From: Natrinema halophilum
GTDB lineage: Archaea > Halobacteriota > Halobacteria > Halobacteriales > Natrialbaceae
Reading direction: 5' to 3'
Assembly (NCBI RefSeq): GCF_013402815.2
Contig: NZ_CP058601.1
Coordinates: forward strand, 186,001-250,000
DNA: 64,000 bases
A model generated the notes under the pieces. That model was not told where the DNA came from and made no database searches. It worked only from the letters and a program-made list of their open reading frames with translations. Shown here piece by piece: positions 1 to 8,728 of the stretch. The position numbers and the translations under genes are program-made. Within the stretch, counting starts at the first letter, position 1, and the number at the start of each line of letters is the position of its first letter.

Positions 1-1463
1 TCGAAGACATCGCCGACGGCCGGGAATTCGTCGACGCCGCGCGCGAGGTAACCGACGATACCCCGGTCGTTCTCGTCAAGTCGGGCCGAACGGATGCCGG
101 TGCGCAAGCCGCTTCTTCCCACACCGGTGCAATCGCGGGCAGCGAACGAGCGTACGAGGCCGGACTCGACCAAGCTGGTGTCCTCAGAGCCCATTCAGTC
201 CAGGAACTGTTCGACTCCGCGCGAGCGCTTTCGGGGCTTCCGGAACCCGAAACAGACGGCGTCGCCGTCGTGACCAACGCGGGCGGGCCGGGAGTCCTTA
301 CGACTGACGCGGTCGGCGACTCGACGCTCGAGATGGCCAACTTCACCGATCAAACGATAGCTGCGCTGGCAGCGGCGATGCCCGACGAGGCCAACGTCTA
401 CAACCCGATCGACGCGATCGGCGACGCCGACGTCGAGCGCTTCGCCGAAGCGCTGGAGATCGCACTCGACGATCCAGCTGTCGGAAGCGCAGTCATCGTC
501 GCAGCGCCGACAGCGGTGCTGTCCTACGACGAACTCGCCGAGACCGTGATCGAATCCCTCGAGGATCACGACACGCCGGTCGTCACCTGCCTGATGGGCG
601 GCAGACGGACGGCGGGGGCCGAGAAAACGCTGCGAAAATCGGGGGTTCCGAACTATTTCGATCCATCACGAGCGGTGACGGGACTCGATGCACTCGCTCG
701 CTTCCGTGAGATTCGAGCGCAACCGGTCGCCGAGCCGACGACGTTCGACGTCGATCGCCGGCGCGCCAGGGACGTCCTGGGACGGGCAAAGCGCCGCGAC
801 GACAACCGGCTCGGAATCGAATCGATGGACCTGCTGGAGGCCTACGGAATACCGACGCCGACCGGCGAAATAGTCGACGACCCCGCCCGAGCGCGGGAGG
901 TAGCCGAATCGATCGATGGCGACGTCGTTCTGAAGATCGTCAGCCCGGACATCTCCCACAAATCCGACATCGGCGGCGTCAAAGTCGGTGTCCCCGACGA
1001 CGAGGTGTACGACGCCTACGAGGACGTCGTTTCCCGAGCGCGTACCTACCAGCCAGACGCGACTATCGTGGGCGTGCAAGTCCAGGAGATGCTCGACCTC
1101 GAATCCGCGACCGAAACGATCGTCGGAATGAACCGCGACCCGCAGTTTGGTCCGCTGCTGTTGTTCGGACTCGGTGGCATCTTCGTCGAAATACTCGAAG
1201 ATACGTCGATTCGCGTCGCGCCCATCGGGGAGGACGAAGCCCGCGAGATGGTCGACGAAATCACGGCCGCACCACTGTTGCGCGGCGCTCGCGGCCGCGA
1301 GCCGGCGGACATAGAGCGCGTCGTCGAGACGATCCAGCGACTCTCACAGCTGGTGACCGATTTCCCGGCGATCCTCGAACTCGACGTCAACCCGCTCGTT
1401 GCGGGACCGGAGGGCGTACAGGCGATCGATCTACGACTCACCGTCGACACGGAGAAACTATGA
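1..1463 (+). CDS. acd: Acetate-CoA ligase (ADP-forming), C-terminal part (5' truncated by window edge)
   Basis: The reading frame is open from base 3, so the start lies before the window; about 486 residues are visible. This enzyme interconverts acetyl-CoA, ADP and Pi with acetate, CoA and ATP in the cytoplasm, and is the usual archaeal acetate-forming enzyme. The visible part begins in the succinyl-CoA-ligase-like region (SSHTGAIAG motif, where the family keeps its phosphorylated His). It continues through a flavodoxin-like domain with NAGGPGV, and ends in an ATP-grasp domain (LLEAYGIPTP, then KIVSPDISHKSDIGGV, then ELDVNPL). The fused alpha-beta order is the usual haloarchaeal form. The stop overlaps the start of the next gene by 4 nt (ATGA), so the two are probably co-translated. 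Another acyl-CoA substrate cannot be excluded. Confidence 0.9.
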   Translation, partial: EDIADGREFVDAAREVTDDTPVVLVKSGRTDAGAQAASSHTGAIAGSERAYEAGLDQAGVLRAHSVQELFDSARALSGLPEPETDGVAVVTNAGGPGVLTTDAVGDSTLEMANFTDQTIAALAAAMPDEANVYNPIDAIGDADVERFAEALEIALDDPAVGSAVIVAAPTAVLSYDELAETVIESLEDHDTPVVTCLMGGRRTAGAEKTLRKSGVPNYFDPSRAVTGLDALARFREIRAQPVAEPTTFDVDRRRARDVLGRAKRRDDNRLGIESMDLLEAYGIPTPTGEIVDDPARAREVAESIDGDVVLKIVSPDISHKSDIGGVKVGVPDDEVYDAYEDVVSRARTYQPDATIVGVQVQEMLDLESATETIVGMNRDPQFGPLLLFGLGGIFVEILEDTSIRVAPIGEDEAREMVDEITAAPLLRGARGREPADIERVVETIQRLSQLVTDFPAILELDVNPLVAGPEGVQAIDLRLTVDTEKL

Positions 1464-2599
1464 CCGAGACCGATACAGACCCCGAATCCACGGACGCTGA
1501 CAGCGATGCCACCACAGCTACCGACGGCGATACCGACACTGAACCCGACGCGTTGCTCGTCAGCTCGCTCGAACCGAGTACCGGAAAAACCGGAATTACG
1601 CTGGCACTCGCCCGCCTCGCCGCAGCCGAGGGCGACAGCGTCGGCTACATGAAACCGAAAGGGACCAGACTCCAGAGCAACGTCGGGAAAACGCTGGACG
1701 AGGACCCGCTGCTCGCCCGCGAATTGCTCGAACTCGAGGCCGAGATGCACGACCTCGAACCGGTCGTCTACTCGCCAACGTTCATCGAAGAGGCGCTCCG
1801 CGGACGCGAAGAACCCGCCGAGCTCCGCGAGCGCATCCGCGACGCGTACGGGACCCTCGCTGCGGATCGCGACCGAATGTTCGTCGAAGGCGGCGGGCGG
1901 TACACCCTGGGCGGCATCGTCGACCTCGCAGACGCAGACATCGCAGACATCATCGACGCGCGCGTTCTGCTGGTCGCATCGTACGACGTCCCCGGGGACG
2001 TAGACGACATCCTCGCCGCCGCACGGACCTTTGGCGACCGGCTCGACGGGATCGTGTTCAACGACGTGTCCGACGCGGCCTACGATCGGCTCGAAACGGA
2101 CGTTATTCCGTTTCTCGAGGCACATGAAATCCCGGTCCACGGCGTCCTTCCGAGCGAACGGGAGTTATCTGGCGTGACTGTCGGAGAACTTGCGGACGAA
2201 CTCGGCGGTTCGATGCTCGTCGAGGCCGGACGGGATGCCTACGTCGAACGGTTCACCGTCGGCGCGATGGGGGCGGACAGCGCTCTGCGTCGGTTCCGGC
2301 GGACGAAAGACGCCGCCGTCATCACCGGCGGCGACCGGGCGGAGATCCACACCGCGGCGCTGGAAGCGCCCGGCGTTCGCTGTCTCATCCTCACCGGCGG
2401 CCACCGGCCCTCGGGTGCGATTCTCGGTCAGGCCAGCAAGAAGGGCGTTCCGATTCTCGCGGTCCAGACGGACACGCTCGCGACCGTCGAGCGCGCGGAG
2501 GATATCGTCCGGAGCGGTCGAACTCGAGACGCCGCCACCGTCGATCGGATGCAACAGCTGTTGTCCGACCACGCCGCCGTCGACTCGATTCTTGGCTAG
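1460..2599 (+). CDS. Phosphotransacetylase-family protein (P-loop AAA_26 plus DRTGG domain)
   Basis: A 379-residue protein whose ATG overlaps the upstream ligase stop. After an acidic Thr/Asp-rich tail of about 30 residues comes a P-loop (EPSTGKTG, about residues 38-45) of the dethiobiotin-synthetase-like AAA_26 type, with a glycine-rich VEGGGRYTLGG segment near residue 140. The C-terminal half (from about residue 210) fits a DRTGG regulatory domain. The same arrangement forms the N-terminal part of long bacterial Pta proteins; the catalytic PTA domain itself is absent. Coupling to the acetate-CoA ligase suggests a role in acetyl-CoA/acetate balance, perhaps as a sensor or partner. Family assignment is fairly sure; catalytic function is not known. 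Confidence 0.75.
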   Translation: MTETDTDPESTDADSDATTATDGDTDTEPDALLVSSLEPSTGKTGITLALARLAAAEGDSVGYMKPKGTRLQSNVGKTLDEDPLLARELLELEAEMHDLEPVVYSPTFIEEALRGREEPAELRERIRDAYGTLAADRDRMFVEGGGRYTLGGIVDLADADIADIIDARVLLVASYDVPGDVDDILAAARTFGDRLDGIVFNDVSDAAYDRLETDVIPFLEAHEIPVHGVLPSERELSGVTVGELADELGGSMLVEAGRDAYVERFTVGAMGADSALRRFRRTKDAAVITGGDRAEIHTAALEAPGVRCLILTGGHRPSGAILGQASKKGVPILAVQTDTLATVERAEDIVRSGRTRDAATVDRMQQLLSDHAAVDSILG

Positions 2600-2707
2600 G
2601 GTCTGAATCGATATTTTGGCGATCGCACACACTCATCGATACGCTAGTCGCTGCGTGACTGTCACGTCTGACTAAGAATTAAGAGTCCGCCACGCGTGGG
2701 TCAAGTC

Positions 2708-3001
2708 ATGGACGACACTCCGCAAGAGATCACGTCTCTCGTCGGCCGCGAGGTGTACTCGAACAACGGCGTTTTCGTGGGCGAGGTCGAAGACCTTCGG
2801 CTGAACATCGACAGCGAAGCCGTCACCGGTCTTGCACTCGCGAATCTAAACGTCGAACTGTTCGCGGACGAAGCCCGCAGCGGGCAGGGCATCATCGTTC
2901 CCTACCGCTGGGTCCGGTCCGTCGGCGATATAATCCTCATCAACGACGTCGTCGAACGCGTTCGCGAACCCGACGAAGAAGAGGACGAACTCCTGGTCTG
3001 A
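2708..3001 (+). CDS. PRC-barrel domain protein, CdpB-like
   Basis: A 97-residue single PRC-barrel protein (LVGREVYSNNGVFVGEVEDL at the start, IIVPYRWVRSVGDIILI near the end) with a short acidic tail. I chose ATG 2708 rather than GTG 2696, because an AT-rich TATA-like stretch near 2676-2682 lies about 28 nt upstream, as expected for a leaderless transcript. Small haloarchaeal PRC-barrel proteins include CdpB1/CdpB2, which bind SepF at the division ring; this protein may belong there, but that is inferred from size and fold. It converges on the DHH gene, with a 74-bp copy of that gene's end beginning 11 nt after its stop. Confidence 0.75.
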   Translation: MDDTPQEITSLVGREVYSNNGVFVGEVEDLRLNIDSEAVTGLALANLNVELFADEARSGQGIIVPYRWVRSVGDIILINDVVERVREPDEEEDELLV

Positions 3002-3012
3002 ATTCCGTCCCT

Positions 3013-3086
3013 AACCGCCGTTCGATCCCTCGCCGCCCTCGACACCCATCGCATCGAACAGCGTCCGCTTGACCGCTTCTTCGGTC
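3013..3086. repeat. 74-bp direct repeat, copy 1: orphan 3' end of the DHH gene
   Basis: Identical to 3417-3490 except one base (3032 G versus 3436 A). Read on the minus strand it encodes TEEAVKRTLFDAM through EGSNGG and its own stop (TAG), so it is a detached copy of the last codons of the 3415-4875 gene. Together with copy 2 it brackets the AT-rich insertion 3087-3416. Confidence 0.9.
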
Positions 3087-3416
3087 GCCGCTAACATACT
3101 AAATGTGCGTAAGCTATAACTTCTCGCCATCACAAATAATTATATCCTATATTATGTGGCTACCTCATTAAAGAAAAAATCACTCCGAAATGATGTGAAA
3201 TCGTGGAATAATAAATGGTATGTCTACAGAGGGTCACCAATCTTGGCGCTTCTTGGAGTAATAATTGGATCTTTATGGAGCGTTCACGTTGTTCCGTCAA
3301 CTCTGGGAGACACTATAGTTATCGGGGTAACGATCGGTCTTACTCTCGTTTTCGGGCTGACCGTTCTAGCCGTTATCGATGAAACAGTAGTATTCGGCTG
3401 ACAGTACCCACGAATC
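3087..3416. mobile_element. Small AT-rich insertion between two copies of the DHH gene 3' end
   Basis: This 330-bp stretch is clearly richer in A and T than its neighbours and carries only one small ORF (3156-3401). It lies exactly between two 74-bp copies of the end of the adjacent gene, and both copies finish with Gly-Gly and a stop codon (TAG in copy 1, TGA in copy 2). Elements that integrate at the 3' end of a gene and restore it leave this pattern. A simple duplication is also possible. No recombinase is encoded inside, so at most it is a remnant or a passive cassette. Confidence 0.55.
3156..3401 (+). CDS. Small two-helix membrane protein in the AT-rich insertion
   Basis: An 81-residue ORF starting with GTG. 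It has a basic N-terminus (SLKKKSLRNDVK), then two hydrophobic helices, about residues 28-45 (ILALLGVIIGSLWSVHVV) and 53-75. Lys and Asn content and A/T-ending codons are unlike the flanking acidic haloarchaeal genes, which suggests recent transfer. I do not recognise a family. It is the only ORF in the insertion, so it may be its cargo. Confidence 0.45.
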   Translation: MATSLKKKSLRNDVKSWNNKWYVYRGSPILALLGVIIGSLWSVHVVPSTLGDTIVIGVTIGLTLVFGLTVLAVIDETVVFG

Positions 3417-4875
3417 AACCGCCGTTCGATCCCTCACCGCCCTCGACACCCATCGCATCGAACAGCGTCCGCTTGACCGCTTCTTCGGTCAACTCGAGCA
3501 ACGTATCCCGCGTGTCCTCCGAGATTTCGATTCCCGTGAAAATGCCGAGTGGGATCTCCGCGCTCGCTTGCGTCGAGTGGCCGGCCGTCTCGCCGATGTC
3601 GCCGTACGCGTCGTCGAGCACTTTGCCGATGTTGATGCGGATGTCTTTCGAACGGCCGGCGAGGAAGATCGTTTCGTTCGCGATTCCGAAGACCGCAGTC
3701 GTCGTGACTCCCTCGAGGTTCAGGAGGTGGCTGGCAGCCTGTGTTAGCGCCTCGCGGTCGCGGACGAACCCGGCGTTAGAAACGAGGTGGCTGCCCTGAA
3801 CGCCGCGATTCGTTATCGCTTCCGCGAGGACGTCTAACGTCTCGGGGGACATCGACGGCGACTCGACTTGCTCTAACGTGTCGTGGTTCGCGAACGGATA
3901 GAGGTAGGCCGCGGCAGTGAGATCGGCGGGGGTAGTGTCGCGTTTGAAATCCAGGGTCTCGGCTCGGATACCGTAGAGCAAGGCTGTGGCGACCTCCTCG
4001 GAGACGTTCATATCGAACTCCTGGATGTACTTCGTCATGATCGTCGACGTCGAGGACATGTTCGGCCGAATGTCGACGAACTCGGGTTCGAACTCCGTCT
4101 CTGTTTCCGACTCCGTTTCGAGGTGATCGATGACGATGTCGACCGGGAGTTCCATGTCGTTCGAGGTCGCGTGATCGACCAGTGCGACGGTGTCGTATAC
4201 CGAATGATCTTCGATTTCGTCCCACTGGACGAGGTCGATCCCGAGCAAATTGACGAACGCCCGGTTCTCCTGGTGACCGACCTCGCCGAGGTAAATGATG
4301 TCGGATTCGATTCCGAGATGGTTCGCGACCGCCTGTAATGCTGCCGCACTGGCGATCGAATCCGGATCCGGGCTGTCCTGGGTGACGATGGCCAGCCGCG
4401 TGGTCGTGTCTTCGACGATATCCGCGAGTTTGCCCGCGTTGTACTCGAGTTCGCCGGACTCGAGTGCTCGGAGGGCCGATTCGGCGATGACCGAGGAAGG
4501 GTTGATGACGATATCGGCCCCGAGTTCGGAGAGTTCGTCACCGGAGACGGGGTCGCTCGCTCGGGCGACGACGAACTGGTTGGTGGTGCTATCGCGGATG
4601 TGTTCGACGGCCTGTTTGTTCGACTCGACGTCGGAGGCGAGGATGAGGACGACGTCGCGGTCGGCAACTAACTCGGCGACTCCGGGTTCACGGATATCGG
4701 ACGTCCGGGCATCGAGATCCTGATCTCTGAGCGATTCGACCCGGTTTTCGTCGCGGTCGATGATCAGGACGTCTTTGCCCTGTTCGACGAGCTCCTCCGC
4801 GACGGCGTAGCCCACGCTCCCACAGCCCAAAATAGCGTAGTCAGAGATCGACGAAATCGTAACCCCCGTGCTCAT
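3415..4875 (-). CDS. TrkA-N / DHH-DHHA1 phosphoesterase-family protein
   Basis: A 486-residue protein. Residues about 12-125 form a Rossmann RCK/TrkA-N domain (ILGCGSVGYAVAEEL, then VLIIDRDENRVESL). Residues about 150-330 form a DHH phosphoesterase domain (QDSPDPDSIASAAALQ, then GHQENRAFVNLLGI), followed by a DHHA1-type C-terminus (GRSKDIRINIGKVL). Relatives hydrolyse phosphodiesters such as nanoRNA or cyclic dinucleotides. Here the name-giving motif reads IDHLE instead of IDHHP, so activity may be altered. ATG 4875 is preferred over the longer frame because a TATA-like CTTAAC (4902-4907) lies about 29 nt upstream. The last 25 codons are duplicated at 3013-3086. Confidence 0.8.
   Translation of the reverse strand: MSTGVTISSISDYAILGCGSVGYAVAEELVEQGKDVLIIDRDENRVESLRDQDLDARTSDIREPGVAELVADRDVVLILASDVESNKQAVEHIRDSTTNQFVVARASDPVSGDELSELGADIVINPSSVIAESALRALESGELEYNAGKLADIVEDTTTRLAIVTQDSPDPDSIASAAALQAVANHLGIESDIIYLGEVGHQENRAFVNLLGIDLVQWDEIEDHSVYDTVALVDHATSNDMELPVDIVIDHLETESETETEFEPEFVDIRPNMSSTSTIMTKYIQEFDMNVSEEVATALLYGIRAETLDFKRDTTPADLTAAAYLYPFANHDTLEQVESPSMSPETLDVLAEAITNRGVQGSHLVSNAGFVRDREALTQAASHLLNLEGVTTTAVFGIANETIFLAGRSKDIRINIGKVLDDAYGDIGETAGHSTQASAEIPLGIFTGIEISEDTRDTLLELTEEAVKRTLFDAMGVEGGEGSNGG
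3417..3490. repeat. 74-bp direct repeat, copy 2: 3' end of the DHH gene
   Basis: This copy is in frame with the full-length gene and supplies its present C-terminus and TGA stop. See copy 1 at 3013-3086. Confidence 0.9.
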
Positions 4876-5038
4876 ATGCCCGAGTGGTCGGACCGGTTGC
4901 ACTTAACGCTCCCGAAGAGTAGCACAGACTGACGGGAAAAGAGAACGACTTCCAGCCGGAAATTTGGTGCGTGGATAGCTGCCACGGGAGTCCACAAGGG
5001 AAACGTATTTTAACGACCGAGGGAAAGTCGGAGGTGAA

Positions 5039-5112
5039 GGGCCGGTAGCTCAGTCCGGCAGAGCGTCTGACTCTTAATCAGACGGTCGCGTGTTCAAATC
5101 GCGCCCGGCCCG
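5039..5112 (+). tRNA. tRNA-Lys (anticodon CTT)
   Basis: A complete cloverleaf can be drawn: acceptor GGGCCGG (5039-5045) pairs with CCGGCCC (5105-5111); the anticodon stem TCTGA/TCAGA encloses the loop CTCTTAA, giving anticodon CTT; the T arm is GCGTG-TTCAAAT-CGCGC. The discriminator base is G and there is no intron. A TATA-like TATTTTAAC lies about 25-30 nt upstream. From the T arm onward its 3' end is the left attachment site of the 15-kb island. Confidence 0.95.
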
Positions 5113-5154
5113 CTTCTGCTCCGAATACGGACGTGAGGAGCGAAGCGGCTACCG
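5092..5154. repeat. attL: left 63-bp attachment repeat of the island
   Basis: Starts inside the T arm of tRNA-Lys and continues 42 nt past the tRNA. Every base matches 20229-20291. The intact tRNA lies on this side, as in elements that insert into a tRNA 3' end and restore it. Confidence 0.9.
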
Positions 5155-5214
5155 CGATTTGAATCGCAGGGAACACGCAGCGCGAGCGGAGCGAGCGACC
5201 GTGTGACCGTGTGG

Positions 5215-5235
5215 TCAAATCGCGCCCGGCCCGCT
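5215..5235. repeat. Extra 21-bp copy of the tRNA-Lys 3' end
   Basis: Matches 5094-5114 (T arm through discriminator and two further bases) exactly. It lies 101 nt past attL, suggesting a second, older integration or a remnant attachment site of a tandem element. Confidence 0.75.
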
Positions 5236-5318
5236 ACCTCTCTTACGCGTGCGGAGTACGGAAGAATCGCAAGCAGGCGTAGGGCCGAGCCTGCGCTGAC
5301 CGGCTTTCTGCGAGTCGT

Positions 5319-7562
5319 TTACTCGTGATGAGACGTTTTGGGCAGCGTGAACGAGAACGTCGATCCCTCACCGGGTTTGGAGTCGACCCAGATCCCGCCG
5401 CCGTGGCGCTCAACGATTCGCCGACAGAGCGCCAGTCCGATGCCCGTTCCTTCGAACTCGTCGTGGCTGTGGAGGCGTTGAAACACCTCGAAGACGCGAT
5501 CGGTCTCATCCGAGTCGATGCCGATACCCTCGTCGTGAACCGAGATGCGCCACATCGATCCATTTCGCTCCGCCGAGACGGCAACCCGGGGCGGTTCGTC
5601 GCCGCTGTATTCGATCGCGTTCGCCACCAAGTTCTGGAACACCTGACAGAGCTGTCCCTCGTCCCCGCTGACCTGCGGGAGCGAGCCAACCTCGATACGG
5701 GCGTCGGACTCTTCGATCTGCAACTGGAGGTCGGTGCGCACGTCGTCGAGCACCTCGTTCAACTCGACCGGTTCGAGCGGGTCGCCTCGCGTTTCGACGC
5801 GGGCGTATTCGAGCAGCCCGTCAATCATCTCCCGCATCCGTTCGGCACCATCAACCGCGTAGTCGATGAACTCCTCGGCATCCTCGTCGAGTTCGTCGCC
5901 GTAGCGCCGCTCGAGCAACTGGAGGTAGCTCGTGACCATCCGCAGCGGCTCCTGGAGGTCGTGACTGGCGGCGTACGCGAACTGTTCCAGCCGTTCGTTT
6001 GACTCCTCCAGCTTTCGGCGATACTCCTCGCGTTCCGTGACGTCTCTGATGACGCCGACGCGCGTTCTCGCGCATCCTCGTCCAGAAGGACAAACCGGTT
6101 CTCGACCGTTCGGGTCTCGTTCGGGCCAGCGTAGATCGTCTCCTCGAATGACGGGAGTTCATCCGGCGTCGCACGCTCCCACTGTTCGGCCTCGATGGAC
6201 GCGAACTCGTCGCCGAACACCGTCGAGGCGTGTTGACCCAGTAACTCCGATCGGGAAAGCGAGGTCAGATCGACAAACGACTCGTTAACGAGTTCGAACC
6301 GTCGCTCCTCGTCGAAGACGTAGATACCATCGTGAGCCGTTTCGACGACCGTTTCGTACTGTTCGAGCTCTCGTTCCCGCTCTAATCGGCCGGTGATGTC
6401 TTCGGTGGTGAACACGGCACTGTCGAACGCTCCGCTGTCGTCGTAGACCGGCGCCCCGTTAACAGAGATCCAGACGCGCTTCCCATCCGGACGAGACACG
6501 CCACTGAGATGATCGAACACCGATTATCCGGACTCCAGAATCTGCGAGATGGGTTTCTCGTCATCCAGGAGGGGTTCGCCGTCGATGGAGACTTGGTTCC
6601 AGTCGGAATCGTCGAAGCGGAGGTTGTTGATTTGCTCTTTGCTCAGCCCGTAAATCTCCTCGGCGCGGTCGTTGGCGAACTGCAACTCTCCGTCACTGTC
6701 GGCGATCATAATGCCAATCGGACTCGTTTTGACGATCGTTTCGAAGCGGGTCAGTTCTCGTTCACGTCGCTTCCGTTCAGTGACTTCTCGTCCGATGCCC
6801 GCCAACACTGTCTCGCCGTCCGGACCGACGAGCGTTGACGCCACGAACTCGTACGGGATGGAGGCACCGTCCTTGGTGAGCAACTCCGCTTCAACCTGTG
6901 CATTCCCCGTTTCGAATCCTTCCTCGATTGCATCAGCGACCCGGTCGTGATCGCTCTCGTCGAAGAACTCCAGCACGGGCATCGACGTGATTTCCGAATC
7001 CTCGTAGCCTGTTACCTCACAGAGACTGTCGTTCCAGCAGTGGAGCGTCCCATCAGTTTCGAGCACGTAGAAAACGTCGTGGATCGCGGTCAGTACGTCA
7101 TCCGTGTACTCCCGATAGCGTTCGAGTTGCTGGTTGCGAGTTTCGAGTTCGTACGTCCGCGTTCTCGCATTGCCCGTCGTTGATCCCCACGCCCAAGCCT
7201 GCAACGCTGGCATGTGCGGTCAGAATCGGCGTCGATCTCATGGAAACGCTTTCGCCGGGCTGGAGGTGGTAGACAACGAGGAGGAAGGCCATGACGCCGA
7301 AGCCGGCGAGACACCAGCCAGCAATACGTGGATAGAAGTCGGGATCGATATCGTCGCGTGCGAGCCAATATGCACCGTATACGAGGATGACCCCGGGGAC
7401 GACAATCATCATCATCAAAAGGACAAGAATATTCACATGGTAGTGAGGGTGATCACTCTCAACGATCGCAAATCCGACCGCAACCGCAACGAATAGGGTG
7501 CCGAGAAGACCGATGATGTATCTCGCACCGATAGCAGACAGCAGGCGTCTCCGAGGAACCAT
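5319..7562 (-). pseudogene. Membrane-anchored PAS sensor histidine kinase, broken by one stop and two frameshifts
   Basis: Read through its lesions this is one kinase of about 745 residues. It has four N-terminal membrane helices (up to about 7230), then PAS domains (one with FYVLETDGTL, one with IVKTSPIGIMIADSDG, more in 5825-6520), a HisKA segment (FAYAASHDLQEPL, phospho-acceptor His) and an HATPase (NLVANAIEYS, HDEGIGID, GTGIGLALCRRI). Lesion 1 is a frameshift near 7160-7190 before the TYELETRNQQLERYRE coil. Lesion 2 is an in-frame TAA at 6524-6526 (ILESG*SVFDHL). Lesion 3 is a frameshift near 6060-6075, before RDVTERE. The start at 7562 is chosen because a TATA-like CATAATAC sits about 24 nt upstream. 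The 5319-5939 part alone could still give a kinase core, but no promoter is evident. Confidence 0.8.
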
Positions 7563-7610
7563 TAGCCCCTTTTTGAGAGAAAGTATTATGGATCTTACGT
7601 TGGTTGGCAC

Positions 7611-8305
7611 TTAATCGTCTTCCACGTTGGATGCGCGAAAATTAGTGCACAGATGCCTTCGTTGTGCGGGATACGGACGATCTGTGACTGGCTCCCATCA
7701 CGGAGTCGTTGCTGATTCCCTCGTGATGCCTCATTCGAGCCCTGTATTCAGTAGCAATTAACCGAACTACCAGATCACTGTTAAGAGCGGCATGCTGAAT
7801 ACAGAGGATGGATACAGCAAACCGACATCGTTTATTCCAAGCAATTCGTGCTGGAGTTGCCGATAAGTAGACCTGCGAACGTAACGCTGCGAGTTAGGTC
7901 AAATAGAGGAGACGGTGATAGGGCCATGCTGAATACAGGTCAAACAGTTAATGGAATATCTATCGACCTTCCTGTTGCCTGTAAAAACAGTGCTGGTTCA
8001 GCAAACCCACTTCGTTTGTTTTATTCCTATGCCAAGAACCAGACTATCAATAAACCTGTGTAATGAGCGATATCATCTATATTAGATTTCAGTGACACCT
8101 CCCGGGTCAGGAAAAAGTAGGGTGTCGCGCTGTGATGGGTCAAGTCCACCGGCCCTTTGACACTCTATTCGATTGACTTCTCTCCTTGACGTCAGCAAAC
8201 TACCTCCCATCTAGGGATGTATTCAGTACTGAGGTCGGAACCACGTCTGAAAAATTCTTTTCAATGAATTGAATCGGATTGTCCGAAATCAGTCGTTCTC
8301 GTTTA
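7611..8305. other. 695-bp gap without a supported gene
   Basis: AT-richer spacer. It holds one copy of the island's dispersed repeat (about 7741-7812), a second partial match near 7921-7945 (GCTGAATACAG), and a possible hairpin (GTCAA/TTGAC arms, about 8143-8165). The 71-codon frame at 7848-8063 overlaps the repeat matches, has no recognisable motif and is not called. Confidence 0.6.
7741..7812. repeat. Dispersed island repeat, partial copy A
   Basis: Contains CTGTATTCAGTAGC, then AGAGCGGCATGCTGAATACA and GAGGATGGATACAGC. The second half aligns with the distal end of copies at 8957, 11621, 13149 and 15157. The ends GCTGTATTC and GAATACAGC are imperfectly inverted. Confidence 0.5.
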
Positions 8306-8728
8306 CTATATCGGGATAGTCACCTGTTGCCCTTCTTCTTTTGGCAACGTAATTTTCAGTATACCGCTTTCGTAAGTGACTTCAGCTTTATCCGGGTTCG
8401 TTGGCACTGGTAATGGAATGGTCCGTTGGACGTCAGAGTGCCATTCACTGTGGAGTGTTTCGCCTTCCCCTTCGTATTCGTCGCGGGTTGCTGAAATAGT
8501 CAACATGGTATCTGTACTCTTGATTTGAATATTGTCACTCTCGAAACCTGGAAGTTGAGCACTGACAGTTATCGATTCAGGTTCGTTGATAATTTCGATT
8601 GCTGGTCTTGGTACAGCGTGTTGTGACCGGGCTTCCTCTGCTGTTTGTGAAAGCGCACGACGGTGTTCCTCCCATGTAGCATATTGCGGTACGGGAGTCA
8701 TTCCAACTGGAACATGGTGTCGGTTCAT
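8306..8728 (-). CDS. hsp20: Hsp20 / alpha-crystallin family small heat-shock protein
   Basis: A 140-residue chaperone that binds unfolding proteins in the cytoplasm without ATP. The alpha-crystallin domain covers about residues 45-140: PAIEIINEPESITVSAQLPG opens it, then SEWHSDVQRTIPLP, and the GILKITLPK strand carries the family's conserved (G/A)-x-L motif. It ends in VTIPI, an I-x-I-type tail used for oligomerisation. I chose the ATG encoding MNRHHVPVGM (8728) over the one 14 codons upstream, since homology begins only later and the closer start suits the usual length. It is one of the few intact genes in the left part of the island. Confidence 0.85.
   Translation of the reverse strand: MNRHHVPVGMTPVPQYATWEEHRRALSQTAEEARSQHAVPRPAIEIINEPESITVSAQLPGFESDNIQIKSTDTMLTISATRDEYEGEGETLHSEWHSDVQRTIPLPVPTNPDKAEVTYESGILKITLPKEEGQQVTIPI

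Noticed and set aside
1046-2140. A 364-codon minus-strand frame
   Set aside because: It overlaps two well-supported plus-strand genes and its translation shows no protein-like motif.
7848-8063. A 71-codon plus-strand gene
   Set aside because: It overlaps matches to the dispersed repeat, and the translation has no features of a protein family.
8089-8230. IS200/IS605-type right end
   Set aside because: There is a small hairpin (GTCAA/TTGAC arms), but no tnpA or tnpB fragment and no matching left end.
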